Shown here: piece by piece, positions 27,678-38,041 of the stretch
Layout: each line of letters starts with the position of its first letter
How positions within the stretch are numbered: position 1 is the first letter of the stretch
NCBI GenBank assembly: GCA_964019335.1
Contig: OZ025732.1
Location: 124,001 to 188,000 of the forward strand
Length of the DNA stretch: 64,000 nucleotides
Direction of reading: 5' to 3'
DNA from: Diplonema japonicum
Lineage: Eukaryota; Euglenozoa; Diplonemea; Diplonemida; Diplonemidae
The notes under the pieces: generated by a model
Databases searched by the model: none
What the model saw: the letters and a program-made list of their open reading frames with translations, nothing else
Told to the model about the DNA's origin: nothing
Made by a program: the position numbers and the translations under genes

Positions 27678-30600
27678 GTGGTGTTAAGGTCCGCACGCAG
27701 CATGGAAGCCCAGCCGCTTGTTGTGAAAGTCTCCAGCAGGTTCGTATGTGGCATAATCGGTAGGAAGGCCTCTTTATACTATTTCTTTTTTGGTAGGAAG
27801 GCTGACAGGGAACGACTCCTACACTCGCTGCTCGTTGAACTGAGGGCTAAACTCGGGGAGGTGCCGATCCTGGTCTTAGGGGATCTGAACACGGACGTTT
27901 CCGGGTCAGCGACGCTGAAACACGCGGTGGAAAACGACTGGGTCGACGTCGGGGCGCTTCAGGCCGAGAAGGACGGACGGGAACCGGACCACACCTTCGA
28001 ACGACCCGGGACGGAGACGAAGACGCGGATAGACTTCGTCCTGGCCAACGCGGTGGCTGCCGGAGCGCTGAAACGCTTCTGGACACACAAGAGGGTGCGG
28101 ACCGGGGAGCACCTGTGTCTGTCCGTTGAGCTCTTCACGCCGACGCTCAAGAAGCGGACGAAACGTTTCTTCCTCCCGAAGGAGCTACCGGTGGGAGCGG
28201 TGACGCCCGACGCTGATCTTGACCAAGGGCTTGCCGGCGACGACGCAATCCACCAAGCAGTTGACGCCAGGGACGTGGGGGGCCTCTACGCCTTGCTGAG
28301 CTGCGCTACCGAACGCTATATGCTGAGCTCAGCCGGAGTGACGGAGGTGAGGTCGTACGTAGGCAGAGGAGAGCCGCGAGAGCTGACGGAGAAGATGGTA
28401 GCAGCGAAGTCGACGGGGACGTCAGGGGGAGCTGCCGCACGAGGCCAGACGATGCACGGCAGCCTCAGGAGGAAAATCGTGGCGCTCAGGACGGGGCTGA
28501 ACGAGGCACTGCTGCGTGGTGGGCCGGGGACGCTGCCAGCGATGCTGCACGGGACGTGGCGGAACATCGTTAAGCTGGCCGAGAAGATGCACCTTGGGGT
28601 CGTGCCGGACAAGGACCTGCTACGGGGGGCTAGCCTGGAGGCTGCGCTGGTGGGACTGCGGGAGCTGGAGGCTGCGGCGGAGCAGGCTGACAGAGACACG
28701 GTGATGCGGCAACGCCTGGAGAACGAGGCAAGTTATAGGAAACGGGTGGCAGCTGATTTCCGTGACGACAGGCGGAGGATCGTAGCTTACGTTAGAGGTG
28801 ACAAGGATGTTCACACATTGGCAGTCGCGAAGGAGGACGGCAGGCTGACGGTAGATCTGGGGGAGATAGACGCGCTGATGAGGGGGGCATGGGCCTCCGT
28901 CTTCCACCTGTACCCGGACAAAAGTGACCGACCTTCCTACGCTGCTTTCAAAGAGAGGTATGGCGGGTATATCGATAAACACCCCATGGAACTGGAGCCG
29001 ATCACGGGGGGCGACCTCAGGGAGGTGTTAAACAGCAGACCTGCGAGGGGCACCCCAGGCGTCGACGGCTGGAGGATCACGGAACTGAAGGCTATACCTG
29101 ACGCGCTGCTCGAGAGGTGGGCGCAGCTCTTCAACATCGTCGAGGAGACCGGCAAGTGGCCGGAGGCGCTATTGACAGCGCTTGTCTCTCTGATCCCGAA
29201 AGGCAAGGGCAGAGCCCCGTTGGACCACCGCCCGATCACCGTCACCAGCGCCGTGTACAGGCTGTGGGCGACAACGAGGATGAGACGCATCTTGGTCTGG
29301 CAGGAGTCGTGGGCGGACGCGTCACAACATGGGTTTAGGTCGAGGAGGGGTACGGACACGCTACTGCTGGAACTGACGACGCAGCTCGAAGAAGCTCTGC
29401 TATCGGGAACGCCGATGCACGGGCTCGCGCTAGACTTTGTCAAGTGCTTCGACCGAATCCCGCGGGAAGTGGCGCTCGGGCTAATGGGGGACCTGGGACT
29501 GCATCAGAACATACTGCGCCCTCTGGAGACGATGTACGAATCCCTCAGACGGAGGTTCAAATACCCGACAGGGGTGGGTGACGAATTTGCTACGTCGAAC
29601 GGCATCCTGCAGGGGTGCCCGATCTCGGTGGTGATGGTGAACGCGCTGGTAGGGGTGATGGTGAAGGCCATCATGGCGGAGGTGCCCGGCGCTGATTCCC
29701 TGTCATACGCGGACGACGTCTACTTGATAGCAGCTCTGCTCAGCGCCCTGGAGAAGGCGGCAGCGGGGGTGTGCGAGTTCTCTCTGCTGACAGGGATGAA
29801 CCTCAACCTGAGGAAGACAGACCTGTTCACAACGGCAGAACACGGAACGGTGAAGTGCGGACGTGAGGTGTTCACGGCCAAAAAGGAGATCAACGTCCTG
29901 GGAGTCCGGGTATGTATGGACGGCGAGCACAGGGCGAAGCCCCTTGAGGCGATGGGACGCGCTTGCGGGAGACTGGCCGCCATGCCGCTGGGGTTCACAC
30001 AGAAGGCGAGGATCCTCACCAGCTCCATTCTCCCCTCCTGCCTCTACGGTGTTGCCTATGCACCCCCCTCGAAAATGGATGCGGGTACAATCCGAGCGAG
30101 TGTTGCGACGTGCCTCTGGGGACCGAAGTTCAAGATGCGCTCGCCGTGTGCTGTTGCGAACGTCTTGCTGCCAGGGCACACGACGGACCCGCTGGTGGTG
30201 ACACTTTACCGACTGCTGTGCACAGTGGTGAAGGTAGGCGGGTCGGATACGGAGCTGTGGGACCGGATGGGGAGGTGTGCCGCCCTGTACCGGGAGTGCG
30301 ATATTGAAGCCCTGGGGCCAGTGGGGACCCTGATGAGAAGATGGGTGCCGGCGATCGGGAAAGGCTGGAATTTCGTGGTGGGGCTGGGTGCCATGCCGGA
30401 ACGCGAGCGCAAGCACGAGATCCGGCGGGTGGCGAGGGCCATGACGGCAGCCGAGCTAGCAGAAGGGAGGGACTCCTACGACGGCATGCCGGAGGGAGCC
30501 GACCCGGACACGAACATGTGGTGGAGGTCACTCTCGGGCAACCCAGTGGCGGCGTACCGACTGAGGAGGCTGATTGCAGGAGCGGTGTTTGCGGTCTACC

Positions 30601-31475
30601 CGGGAGCGCGGGGCGTGGCGCAGGAACCGAACAACCCGCTGCAGCACCTCTGCGACGTGTGTGAGGAACGGTTCGGCAGCTACACGGAGGTGCTGGAGCA
30701 CGCCCTCTGGCGATGCGAGCCGGGTGTCGCGGTGCGGAGCAAGGTGGAGTACGCGAACCTGGACCCGGCAGCTATGCCGAAGGCGACGAGGCTCCATGGG
30801 GTGGTGCCCAGAGGCTGCCAAGACAAGCCAAGGGCCTTACTGGTGCAGAAGTACCTGCTGGAGGTAGTCACGCGGAGGGATGCAGCGGTGGAAGCGAACC
30901 GCGCACTGCAGACACAAGCTTACCCGTGGCGGGCGGTCGTGACGGGGAGGGCGCACCCGACGCCGACGGTGTCTGAACTACGAAGGCTGGGGGCGTCAGG
31001 AACAGTGATGGACAAGCTGCTGAGGCCGGTGCTGAGGTGGTTGGGAGGCCTGCTGTGGGATGACGCGCCTGGTCGGCACACGGCGGTGACGACGTTAGAG
31101 CTGGCCCTCGACTTCGAGCGGGAGATGGAGCTGCCGCTGGACGACGGCGGGGAAGTGGGCAAGGTGGAGGACCTGGGCGTCAAGGCAAGGAGGCTACGGT
31201 ATGTGCTGAGACGAGTCCAGGACCTGTACCACGCTGATGGCAGAGGGGTAGCGTTCCCAGCGGCGCGAGTGGAGCGCGTCAACTCCCTACGCTGTATCGG
31301 AGGACCGACCACACACGGGTATGACAGGAGGCCAGTACTCCCGGAACGAACCATGAGTAGCATCGAAGGCTTGCGGGACAGGTACCTGTCGCAGACACCG
31401 ACAAGGCTGCCCCGCAGCATGACCACCGCAGTAGGAACCCGCCAGAGCCCCCAGAACGGGGACAACGGGGACTAA
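27678..31475 (+). CDS. RT-C ORF2: endonuclease, reverse transcriptase and zinc finger (nearly complete)
   Basis: One open frame of 1265 codons. The first ATG lies in a 5'-truncated endonuclease domain, so the true start is lost. The AP-endonuclease-like part shows VPILVLGDLNTDV, PDHTF and RIDFVLANAV (about residues 70-130). The RT core (about 440-720) has RPITVTSAVYRLW, LALDFVKCFDRIPRE, GILQGCPIS and SYADDVYLIA with the catalytic YADD. A CCHC finger (CDVCEERFGSYTEVLEH, about 990-1010) and a basic C-terminal domain follow. This is the layout of an APE-type LINE ORF2. No frameshift over 3.8 kb suggests a young copy, but a 33-base in-frame insertion at 27770-27802 disturbs the endonuclease. Codon use is GC-rich compared with the neighbours. 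Confidence 0.88.
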   Translation: MVLRSARSMEAQPLVVKVSSRFVCGIIGRKASLYYFFFGRKADRERLLHSLLVELRAKLGEVPILVLGDLNTDVSGSATLKHAVENDWVDVGALQAEKDGREPDHTFERPGTETKTRIDFVLANAVAAGALKRFWTHKRVRTGEHLCLSVELFTPTLKKRTKRFFLPKELPVGAVTPDADLDQGLAGDDAIHQAVDARDVGGLYALLSCATERYMLSSAGVTEVRSYVGRGEPRELTEKMVAAKSTGTSGGAAARGQTMHGSLRRKIVALRTGLNEALLRGGPGTLPAMLHGTWRNIVKLAEKMHLGVVPDKDLLRGASLEAALVGLRELEAAAEQADRDTVMRQRLENEASYRKRVAADFRDDRRRIVAYVRGDKDVHTLAVAKEDGRLTVDLGEIDALMRGAWASVFHLYPDKSDRPSYAAFKERYGGYIDKHPMELEPITGGDLREVLNSRPARGTPGVDGWRITELKAIPDALLERWAQLFNIVEETGKWPEALLTALVSLIPKGKGRAPLDHRPITVTSAVYRLWATTRMRRILVWQESWADASQHGFRSRRGTDTLLLELTTQLEEALLSGTPMHGLALDFVKCFDRIPREVALGLMGDLGLHQNILRPLETMYESLRRRFKYPTGVGDEFATSNGILQGCPISVVMVNALVGVMVKAIMAEVPGADSLSYADDVYLIAALLSALEKAAAGVCEFSLLTGMNLNLRKTDLFTTAEHGTVKCGREVFTAKKEINVLGVRVCMDGEHRAKPLEAMGRACGRLAAMPLGFTQKARILTSSILPSCLYGVAYAPPSKMDAGTIRASVATCLWGPKFKMRSPCAVANVLLPGHTTDPLVVTLYRLLCTVVKVGGSDTELWDRMGRCAALYRECDIEALGPVGTLMRRWVPAIGKGWNFVVGLGAMPERERKHEIRRVARAMTAAELAEGRDSYDGMPEGADPDTNMWWRSLSGNPVAAYRLRRLIAGAVFAVYPGARGVAQEPNNPLQHLCDVCEERFGSYTEVLEHALWRCEPGVAVRSKVEYANLDPAAMPKATRLHGVVPRGCQDKPRALLVQKYLLEVVTRRDAAVEANRALQTQAYPWRAVVTGRAHPTPTVSELRRLGASGTVMDKLLRPVLRWLGGLLWDDAPGRHTAVTTLELALDFEREMELPLDDGGEVGKVEDLGVKARRLRYVLRRVQDLYHADGRGVAFPAARVERVNSLRCIGGPTTHGYDRRPVLPERTMSSIEGLRDRYLSQTPTRLPRSMTTAVGTRQSPQNGDNGD
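27759..27802 (+). mobile_element. 22-base retroposed tail with 11-bp target duplication inside ORF2
   Basis: GGTAGGAAGGC at 27759-27769 is repeated at 27792-27802. Between them are CTCTTTATACTATTTCTTTT plus TT. This matches the extreme 3' end of the element at 31535-31735 (CTCTTTACTATTTCTTTT). Insert plus duplication is 33 bases, so the frame is kept. Confidence 0.65.
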
Positions 31476-31534
31476 GCGCAGCGCGGCCGGTGAGCGCAAA
31501 AACGCATACCTTAAAAGAATAGTTTTTTTTTGCT

Positions 31535-31735
31535 ACACGTCTCGGAACAGACGAAGAAGGACCTCCAGAAACTGAGACAGCAGTGGCAGAAGGAGCGGGT
31601 GAGCGCCATGAGGGAGCGGGCTCAGCCCAAAAAGGAGAGACCGAAGCCGCTGAAGGGAGATAGGGGCAGGTAGAAGAACAAGACACGACGTCCCAGAACA
31701 GGGATTTCCTTTTACCTCTTTACTATTTCTTTTGT
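31535..31735 (+). mobile_element. RT-B/D-like 3'-end fragment
   Basis: Encodes a C-terminus ending KKERPKPLKGDRGR-stop at 31671. The tail GTCCC-AGAACA-GGGAT and TTTACCTCTTTACTATTTCT follow. Close to RT-D (KKERPRPQKGERGR) but distinct. Confidence 0.7.
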
Positions 31736-31737
31736 TG

Positions 31738-33398
31738 AGCAGGCTGGGGGCGACCCCGCTGTCCTTCCAGCAGAAGGCGCGGATCATCAGCTCCACACTG
31801 CTGCCAAGCTGCCTGTACGACGCCCCCTTCTCACCGCCAAGGACGGGGATGATGGAACTCCTGGTGATGGAGACGACGTACACGCTGTGGGGCCAGAGGT
31901 ATCGCACGCGGAGCCCCGGCGCAGTACTCTCCGTGACACTACCAGGGCACACACACCACCCGAAGATGACAGCAGCCTACAAAGCACTGATGCTCATGTA
32001 CAGGGCATGCAGGAAGGACGACCAACTGTGGGCACGCTGCAACGACATCGCAAAGCTGTGGGGAAGGGAAGAAGGCGCTGGGCCTGGTGGGAAACCTGAA
32101 GCAGAGGTGGCTACCCATGGTGCAAGCAACCTGGGACCAGCTGAAGGACACCATGGCCATGGAGAAGGAGCGGTTCCGACACTACATCAGAGACAAGCTC
32201 AGGCGTGGTGAAGCGGAGGCCATCATGGGAAAACGGAGCACCATGAAAGGAATGGCGACGGCAGCCGCTGTCGAGACAAACGAGCTATGGGGGAAGCTGG
32301 CGTCGTCGGACCCCATCGCAGCAAGGAACCTACGCAGGGTGATCACAGGCGCGGTTTTCTACATCCACCCACGGGGATGGCGGACGGACGCAGTGGCACA
32401 CATCCCACCGACGGAGGAGGAGGTGGACGAAGAAGATTCCCGAGACGACTCAGAAGACGAAGAAGAAAGAGAGGCGGGAGGAGAAGGGGAAGTCGCGGAG
32501 CTGGAGCGCATGCTGCTGGCGGAGCAGAGGCAGCAGGACGAACCCGCAACGGCACGCTGCGACGTATGCGGTCAGATGCAACAGGTATCCAACATCCTGG
32601 AGCATGCACTGTGGGAGTGCGAACTGGCTGTCGAAGTAGGGCAACGGGAGGCACATGCAGGCACGACACGAACAGGCCTAGAACCGTGCATGAGGCTCCA
32701 TGGCATCCTCCCGAGGGAAGCGGCCAAGGAGGACAAGGACAGGCTCGAGAAGACCCAGCATTACCTGCTGGCTGTGGTGGGGGAACGCGACGCAGCCTTG
32801 CAGGCAAAGAGGCAGCAGATCTACCGGACACACCAATGGCTGGAGATCACGGAGGGGGAGGCACACCCAGCACCAACAGAGGAGGAGTTCGCGAGGCTGC
32901 AGACCGGCAACACCCTGAAGGAGTACACGAAACCGGTGCTGAAATGGCTCAAGCAGCTGCGCTGGTATGGAGGGAACAGAAGTGTCGACGGTGGAGCTGG
33001 CGCTGGATTTCGAAAACGTGACCCAGAAATCCCTTGGAGGGAAGCTAGGGGAGTTGGCAGAGGTGCGACAGAAGGCCAGGAGACTGCACACGGTGATGAA
33101 GAAGGTGTGGAACACATGGGAGCTAGGGAGACTGCAGAAGAAGGTGAAAGGAAGGAGGGCCTTCCCTGCTGAACCATGCAAGAGAGTACATACGCTGCGA
33201 TCAATCGGAGGGACGAAGGCGGTGATCGGGTGGAGTAGAAGAGCAATCTTTGCATCAACGAAGACCAAGTACGACCTGGAGGAGCTGGGGAAGCAATGGG
33301 CAAAGGAAAGAAGGGAAAAAGTAGCCAAGCTGGGGAGGAGGCCGGCACGACCACCGAAGAAGGAGAAACCGCTGCTGAAGGGGGATAGGTGCAGGTAG
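31738..33398 (+). pseudogene. RT-B ORF2 C-terminal half (two frameshifts)
   Basis: The frame is lost near 32085 (after KLWGREEGAG) and near 32980 (NRN.TAVSTVELALDFEN; the 21352 copy keeps AACACGGCA here, this one has a deletion). Segments in order: RT thumb, linker with acidic block DEEDSRDDSEDEEE, CCHC finger CDVCGQMQQVSNILEH, and basic C-terminal domain ending LLKGDRCR-stop at 33398. No catalytic motif remains. Confidence 0.75.
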
Positions 33399-33460
33399 AG
33401 CATGAGAACAAGGGGGCGTCTCACAAAGACTTCCTTTAACTCATATATTTTTTTTTTTTT
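31738..33460 (+). mobile_element. RT-B retrotransposon, 5'-truncated
   Basis: Begins in the post-catalytic RT region (LSFQQKARIISSTLLPSCLY) and runs to the tail GGCGTCTCACAAAGACTTCC, TTTAACTCATATAT and T12 at 33460. The hairpin GTCT/AGAC is in the 3' UTR. 21352-22180 and 24597-24895 are further copies. Confidence 0.8.
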
Positions 33461-33771
33461 GGCGCAGGAACCGAACAACCCGCTGCAGCACCTCTGCGAC
33501 GTGTGTGAGGAACGGTTCGGCAGCTACACGGAGGTGCTGGAGCACGCCCTCTGGCGATGCGAGCCGGGTGTCGCGGTGCGGAGCAAGGTGGAGTACGCGA
33601 ACCTGGACCCGGCAGCTATGCCGAAGGCGACGAGGCTCCATGGGGTGGTGCCCAGAGGCTGCCAAGACAAGCCAAGGGCCTTACTGGTGCAGAAGTACCT
33701 GCTGGAGGTAGTCACGCGGAGGGATGCAGCGGTGGAAGCGAACCGCGCACTGCAGACACAAGCTTACCCGT
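33461..33771 (+). repeat. 311-bp internal piece of RT-C ORF2, identical to 30617-30927
   Basis: Base-by-base reading shows no difference from the RT-C ORF around its CCHC finger. It lies directly after the T12 tail of RT-B and directly before a pyrimidine tract leading into ORF1-S. It lacks the RT-C 3' end, so simple target-primed retroposition of RT-C does not explain it. Confidence 0.85.
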
Positions 33772-33829
33772 ACTTCTACTTCTCCTCCTTCTTTTTCTGC
33801 TTCTTCTTCTTTTACGCGAACAACGACGA

Positions 33830-35070
33830 CTGTCCATCAGAGTCTGCTGTGGTCCGATGTCCCGGGGCACCGAGGTCGTGGGGGCATCACGAGAGGTCGC
33901 ACGTCAAGCCCCGGATCACAACCGAGACGCGCACACAGCGCAACGACCGCGTGTTTCCCTCGCACCCCAGAACGATTCTCACCCCTGGCCGGTCTGTCGG
34001 CTACAGACGACCTGTACATGCCGGAGCTGACACAGCACAGCAGAGACATGTACATGCTGGAGCCACCCGCGGATTTGACTGCTGCGACGGAACCTCCTCC
34101 TCCCCCACAGGGGGACATGTACATGCTGGAGCCACCACCCACGGAGTCGACGCAAACAGACGACGACCCCCATCCTCAGTCAGCGAGACCTGCCCCACGG
34201 GGGACCGATGAGACACAGAGAAATCTGAAGGTGGTCATAGACCTGACTGGCGACGACGACGACAAAGTCTCTGCCCCGACCTCGACCCCGCCATCGGAAA
34301 CGGCGGAACCTGCGCCACGGACGGAGGAGCTGGAACTGGCATGCCTCACTACCCACGACGGCGACGAAGCCCTGGCCCCACACTCAGCCCCAGCCCCGGC
34401 CCCGCCCCTCGCAAGCCACCACAAGAAGAAGCGAAAGGGAGGCGCATGCCCGGACGTGTACCTTGGCCACGACACCAAGCTGGTAAGGACCAGCACAGAT
34501 CGTGCACCAGCGCCACCTCTGCTCGTCAAATGGCGGTCCAAGAGCGCGAAGCGCGGGCAGTTGTGCGACGGACAAGCGGAGCCCGCAAAGAAGAAAGACC
34601 GCTTGGACCTCCTCAGGGCGAACCGACGGTCGGGCAAGGCCGCCGTTCACGCCCTGGCTGAAGAACATCGAGCGGGTCTGGAAGATAAGCTCTCCCACAC
34701 GAAACTGGCGACGGCCGGGATCGTCGAAGCGGAAGGGGAGTGGACGCCAGAAGCCATGATACGGGTCTGCAAACACGTCCTCGGCGAAGAGCCTAAAACC
34801 GCGAAGGAACTCGGGATTCACATGAAGTTTGTCCGGTTCGCCCTCATCCTGGACTTTGACAAGACGTGGATCATGGCCAGGTATGACTCGGAAGGCTGGA
34901 AGGCGAAGGGGGACGTCGAGAGACGGCAGCAGTTCACGCGGCACGGAGATATGAGAGCCTTGAAGGATCACTACTTCGTGGTCACTGACTGGCTGTTCTT
35001 CACCACGCTGCAGTGGCATAATGTGGGACAGCGCCACCCCCCAAGAACCACGAAGACTTTACGCAAGTAA
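33830..35070 (+). CDS. ORF1-S, retroposon ORF1-like protein (5' end uncertain)
   Basis: The frame is open from 33724, but its first 35 codons belong to the RT-C piece. No convincing ATG, so the true start is probably missing. N-terminal part: short repeats DDLYMPEL, DMYMLEPP, DMYMLEPP. Next comes VVIDLTGDDDD, which matches a SUMO-interacting motif with an acidic flank. Then a basic stretch (HHKKKRKGG) and a C-terminal domain (VCKHVLGEEP...FALILDFDKTWIMARYDSEG...DWLFFTTLQW). This C-terminal domain is distantly homologous to that of the AGR protein (SRACTHFLGETP, LLVCYDSTWLYASRQ). Probably an RNA-binding or particle protein of a LINE-like element. Confidence 0.6.
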
Positions 35071-35300
35071 GAGTGCTGGCCCGGCGAGCTACGAGGGCAA
35101 AAAACCTCATTTCTCCTTGGAGATGAGAACATATATTATAGTGCGACATGATCAGACTGGAACGGCCGCCCCGGGGCATCCTCTGCTCAACCCGGCGGAC
35201 GTGGGAGGCCCTTCTTCGGAAGGTGCCAGTCGCTTGATCAGTGTCGTCGAATGCGCGCTATATTTTACATTTTATAAGTACATATAACAATCGATTGAAA
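35040..35300 (+). mobile_element. ORF1-S element 3' UTR
   Basis: TTACGCAAGTAAGAGTGCTG and GCCCGGCGAGCTACGAGGGC parallel the AGR 3' UTR. Then GTGGGAGG-CCCTTC-TTCG-GAAGG-TGCCAGTCGC, a UUCG tetraloop hairpin, and the end ATATAACAATCGATTGAAA. Shorter copies lie at 44962-45055, 45133-45160 and 59040-59160. Confidence 0.7.
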
Positions 35301-35309
35301 GAAGAAGAA

Positions 35310-36150
35310 CGTTTACCAAGGCGTTGATGATGATGACCGACAGCGGGCACCCCTGGAGGATACCGTTTGTGGCCTCAAACGTGTCACCAACTCCTATGGG
35401 GTACTTGAACCTCCTCGTGATCTGGGAGTACATCCCTTGGAGTGCTCTTCCTACAGATTCGTCCATCCACAGGGCGCTCATGAGGTCAAGGGACAGCTGT
35501 TGTAGTACCAGGTCGAAGCACTTTCTAAAATCCAGGGCCAGTCCCTCCAGCGGCTCCCCATCCACCAAAGCCAGCTCCCCTGGCACCAGAAGGTGACGGC
35601 ACCGAAGAAGTCGAAGAGAGCATAAGCCAAGTCCCAACAACGACAGTACCACGCACACAAGGGTTCAGGTGCGACCTGTGTGAATCACCGTACCCGGACA
35701 CGGTAACCCTACTCCGCCATCAACTCTACGAGTGCTGTGGAACTGGCTATTGACTTCGAATGGACGACCGGAAAGTCTTTGGGAGGCCTGCTGGAAGATA
35801 GGGCGCGCAGAGTCAAAGCTCTCATCGTAAAGATAAACACAGCATGCAGGGCACGGAAGAAACGACGCCCCTTCCCAGCGGACGAGAGAAAAAGAGTGAA
35901 GTCCCTCATCGCCATTGGAGGAAAGGCAGCTATTGGTTTCTCCAGGAGGCCTATTTTCGCCACCCGCTCCACGCACGACAAGCTAATGGAATTGAAAGCC
36001 GACTACAAGCGGGGCCGCATCACACGACTCCGCAAGACGCTCACGGCCTCAATCGGGATGAAAGCAATGCTCCAGAAGGGAGTATTAACAGATAGACCCC
36101 CCCCTCCCATAGGGCGGCCCTCTAGCGGGGGGCTTGTCCTGTACTTTGAG
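35310..36150 (+). mobile_element. RT-A copy with inverted 5' part (twin-priming structure)
   Basis: 35310-35600 encodes RT palm sequence on the minus strand (LEGLALDFRKCFD, GILQGCPLSVIIINALV). 35605-36100 encodes the RT-A finger (CDLCESPYPDTVTLLRH) and C-terminal domain (ELAIDFEW, IGGKAAIGFSRRPIF, ending at 36096-36098 as KGVLTDR with the stop lost or displaced) on the plus strand. The tail is CCCATAGGGCGGCCCTCTAG. An inverted 5' segment joined to a sense 3' end is typical of twin priming. A deletion removes the part between finger and ELAIDFEW. Confidence 0.75.
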
Positions 36151-36630
36151 TTTAGATGTGAATGCGAGAAACGAGAAAGGAAGGACGGCTCTTCATGGTT
36201 TCCGTGTTCACCCCTCTGCTGTACACTTGCTTCTTGAACACAAGGCAGACATCGAGGCAAAAGACAACGAGGGAAGAACACCCCTCTTCCTTGCTGATTT
36301 AAGTGTAACTGAAGCTCTTCTTAAGCACAATGCTGATGTGAAGGCAAGGGACAATGAAGGGAAAACGTGTCTGCATTACGCTGTAGAAAGATGTTGGTTC
36401 AAAGTGTTGCCTGTTCTGCTGAGACACAATGCAGATGTGACGGCAAGGAACGATGAAGGGAAGACGCCTCTTGATCTCGTCCCCTCTCATGACAGCGACA
36501 AGGCCAAGGCGATGCGATACCTGTTGGAGGACCCGAGTCTCGCTCATGATCTGGAGCTGTTCGAAAGTGGGAGGGAGCTGAGCGACGTCAGCAGGCTTTC
36601 TGTTGTTCATTTACGAGTTAGATTTAAAGG
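36151..36630 (+). pseudogene. Ubl-ANK fragment (C-terminal half)
   Basis: Starts abruptly at DVNARNEKGRTALHGF after the RT-A tail and runs in frame through three ankyrin repeats to YLLEDPSLAHDLELFESG, then LSVVHL. It lacks Ubl, start and normal end. Closest to the copy at 55774. Confidence 0.8.
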
Positions 36631-36687
36631 TTTGCCCAGAAACTACCCCCCCCCCCCCCAGCCAAATTTTACCCCCACCCCGATAAC

Positions 36688-36738
36688 CTGTTTTCTTTTT
36701 TTACTTGCTTTTTACTCCTACATACAATATCATTTCAG
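36688..36738 (+). mobile_element. Small AG-ended insert, family b
   Basis: CTGTTTTCTTTTTTTACTTG ... CAATATCATTTCAG, flanked by CCACCCCGATAAC (36675-36687) and CCCACCCGATAAC (36739-36751). It lies in the LRR gene leader. Confidence 0.65.
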
Positions 36739-36816
36739 CCCACCCGATAACGTAATTTAAAAAGAAGAGAAAAAAAGAATACTGAGGTTTGGCACACCCA
36801 CAGTAGCCAAAAGAAA

Positions 36817-37097
36817 ATGAAAAGAAAGAGATCAAATGAAGGAATGAACGATATGACAGTGTTCGTGAAGACGGGAGGCGGGGTTCACGATGTGGAAGTG
36901 TCGGGGAAGGAGACGGTGGGGATCCTGTACAAGAAGGCGGGGTGTGCTGCTGGTTTACTCGAAGGCAAGTTCGAACTGGTTTGGGAGGGTGAGGTCCTTG
37001 ACAGGAACGGGGGTGAAGATATCCAGGAACTCGGGCTCGTGGAGGGCAGCGTGGTCCATGTGGAGGCGAAGAAGATGAGAACCGTTCAGCTGGAGGA
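36817..37097 (+). pseudogene. Ubl-LRR fragment (N-terminal Ubl only)
   Basis: MKRKRSNEGMNDMTVFVKTG through VEAKKMRTVQLEE, identical in most positions to the copies at 40429, 49373 and 50432. It then joins the start of the 37098 remnant at CTTTTACAAGCC. No LRRs. Confidence 0.85.
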
Positions 37098-37740
37098 GAC
37101 TTTTACAAGCCCCCTCCCCCTTTCATAAATCATAAATCACAACAACAAAATAAAAACAGAACAATAGAACACAGTATTGAAAAGAAAAGAAATGAAAGAA
37201 AGCGAAGGACCATCGGCAGTGACGCCGCAGGCGAGGCTCCCCGGACCCGGTCCCTGTTTGTGACCCGGTCTCGATAGTCCCTGACGACCCAGTCACCACA
37301 ACTGGCCCAGTCTCGGTCCACGCCACAGACCCGTTATCCGCAGCTGATCCGCTCTCCGTTACGGACCCGGTCCCCATGCAGGTGGACAGGCCTGAGCCTC
37401 TGGGACGGCACGGATCGACTACATGGATGCAGCCCACGCCTTCAACGGGACAATGAAGGAAACACGTGTCTGCACTACGCTGTTGAAAGAGGTTGGTTCG
37501 AAGTGTTGCCTGTTCTACTGAGACACAATGCAGATGTGACGGCAAGGAACGATGAAGGGAAGACGCCTCTCGATCTTGTCCCCTCTGTGTGATGAGGACA
37601 TTACCAAAGCGATGTGATACCTGTTGGAGGACCCGAGTCTCGCTCATGATCTGGAGCTGTTCGAAAGTGGGAGGGAGCTGAGCGACGTCAGCAGGCTTTC
37701 TGTTGTTCAACTGATTTCAAAGTGTATTAACATGAGTTGG
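37098..37740 (+). pseudogene. Ubl-ANK mosaic remnant (pair of 16288-16907)
   Basis: Same order as 16288: ANK start, DPV-rich insert (here with an additional LSVTDPVPM unit), last ankyrin repeat, tail. It retains CTGTTCTACTGAGACACAAT, which is deleted in the 16288 copy, so neither derives simply from the other. Confidence 0.75.
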
Positions 37741-38041
37741 TGATCACTCCACACATGCCTGATTTCAATTAGTTTCCACCTTTTCCTTTTCCACTTCTTG
37801 TCTTTTAACTTCCCTTCTGCTTTCCCAACATGGTTTCCGTCCCGGGTATGACGTTAAACTGCGTCCGCCGACGCATTTGGGTCAACATTCTCTGATGACC
37901 AAGCCGTCTTTTTCCGTTTCTTCTCCCCTTCTCTTTGTTATGTTATTTTCATTATTCTTTCTGGCGATAGACTGATACGGGCCATGGAAGCAACCTCTGC
38001 TTAATTCCTGGTACGTGGGAGGCTCCTCTTGAGGATGTCAG

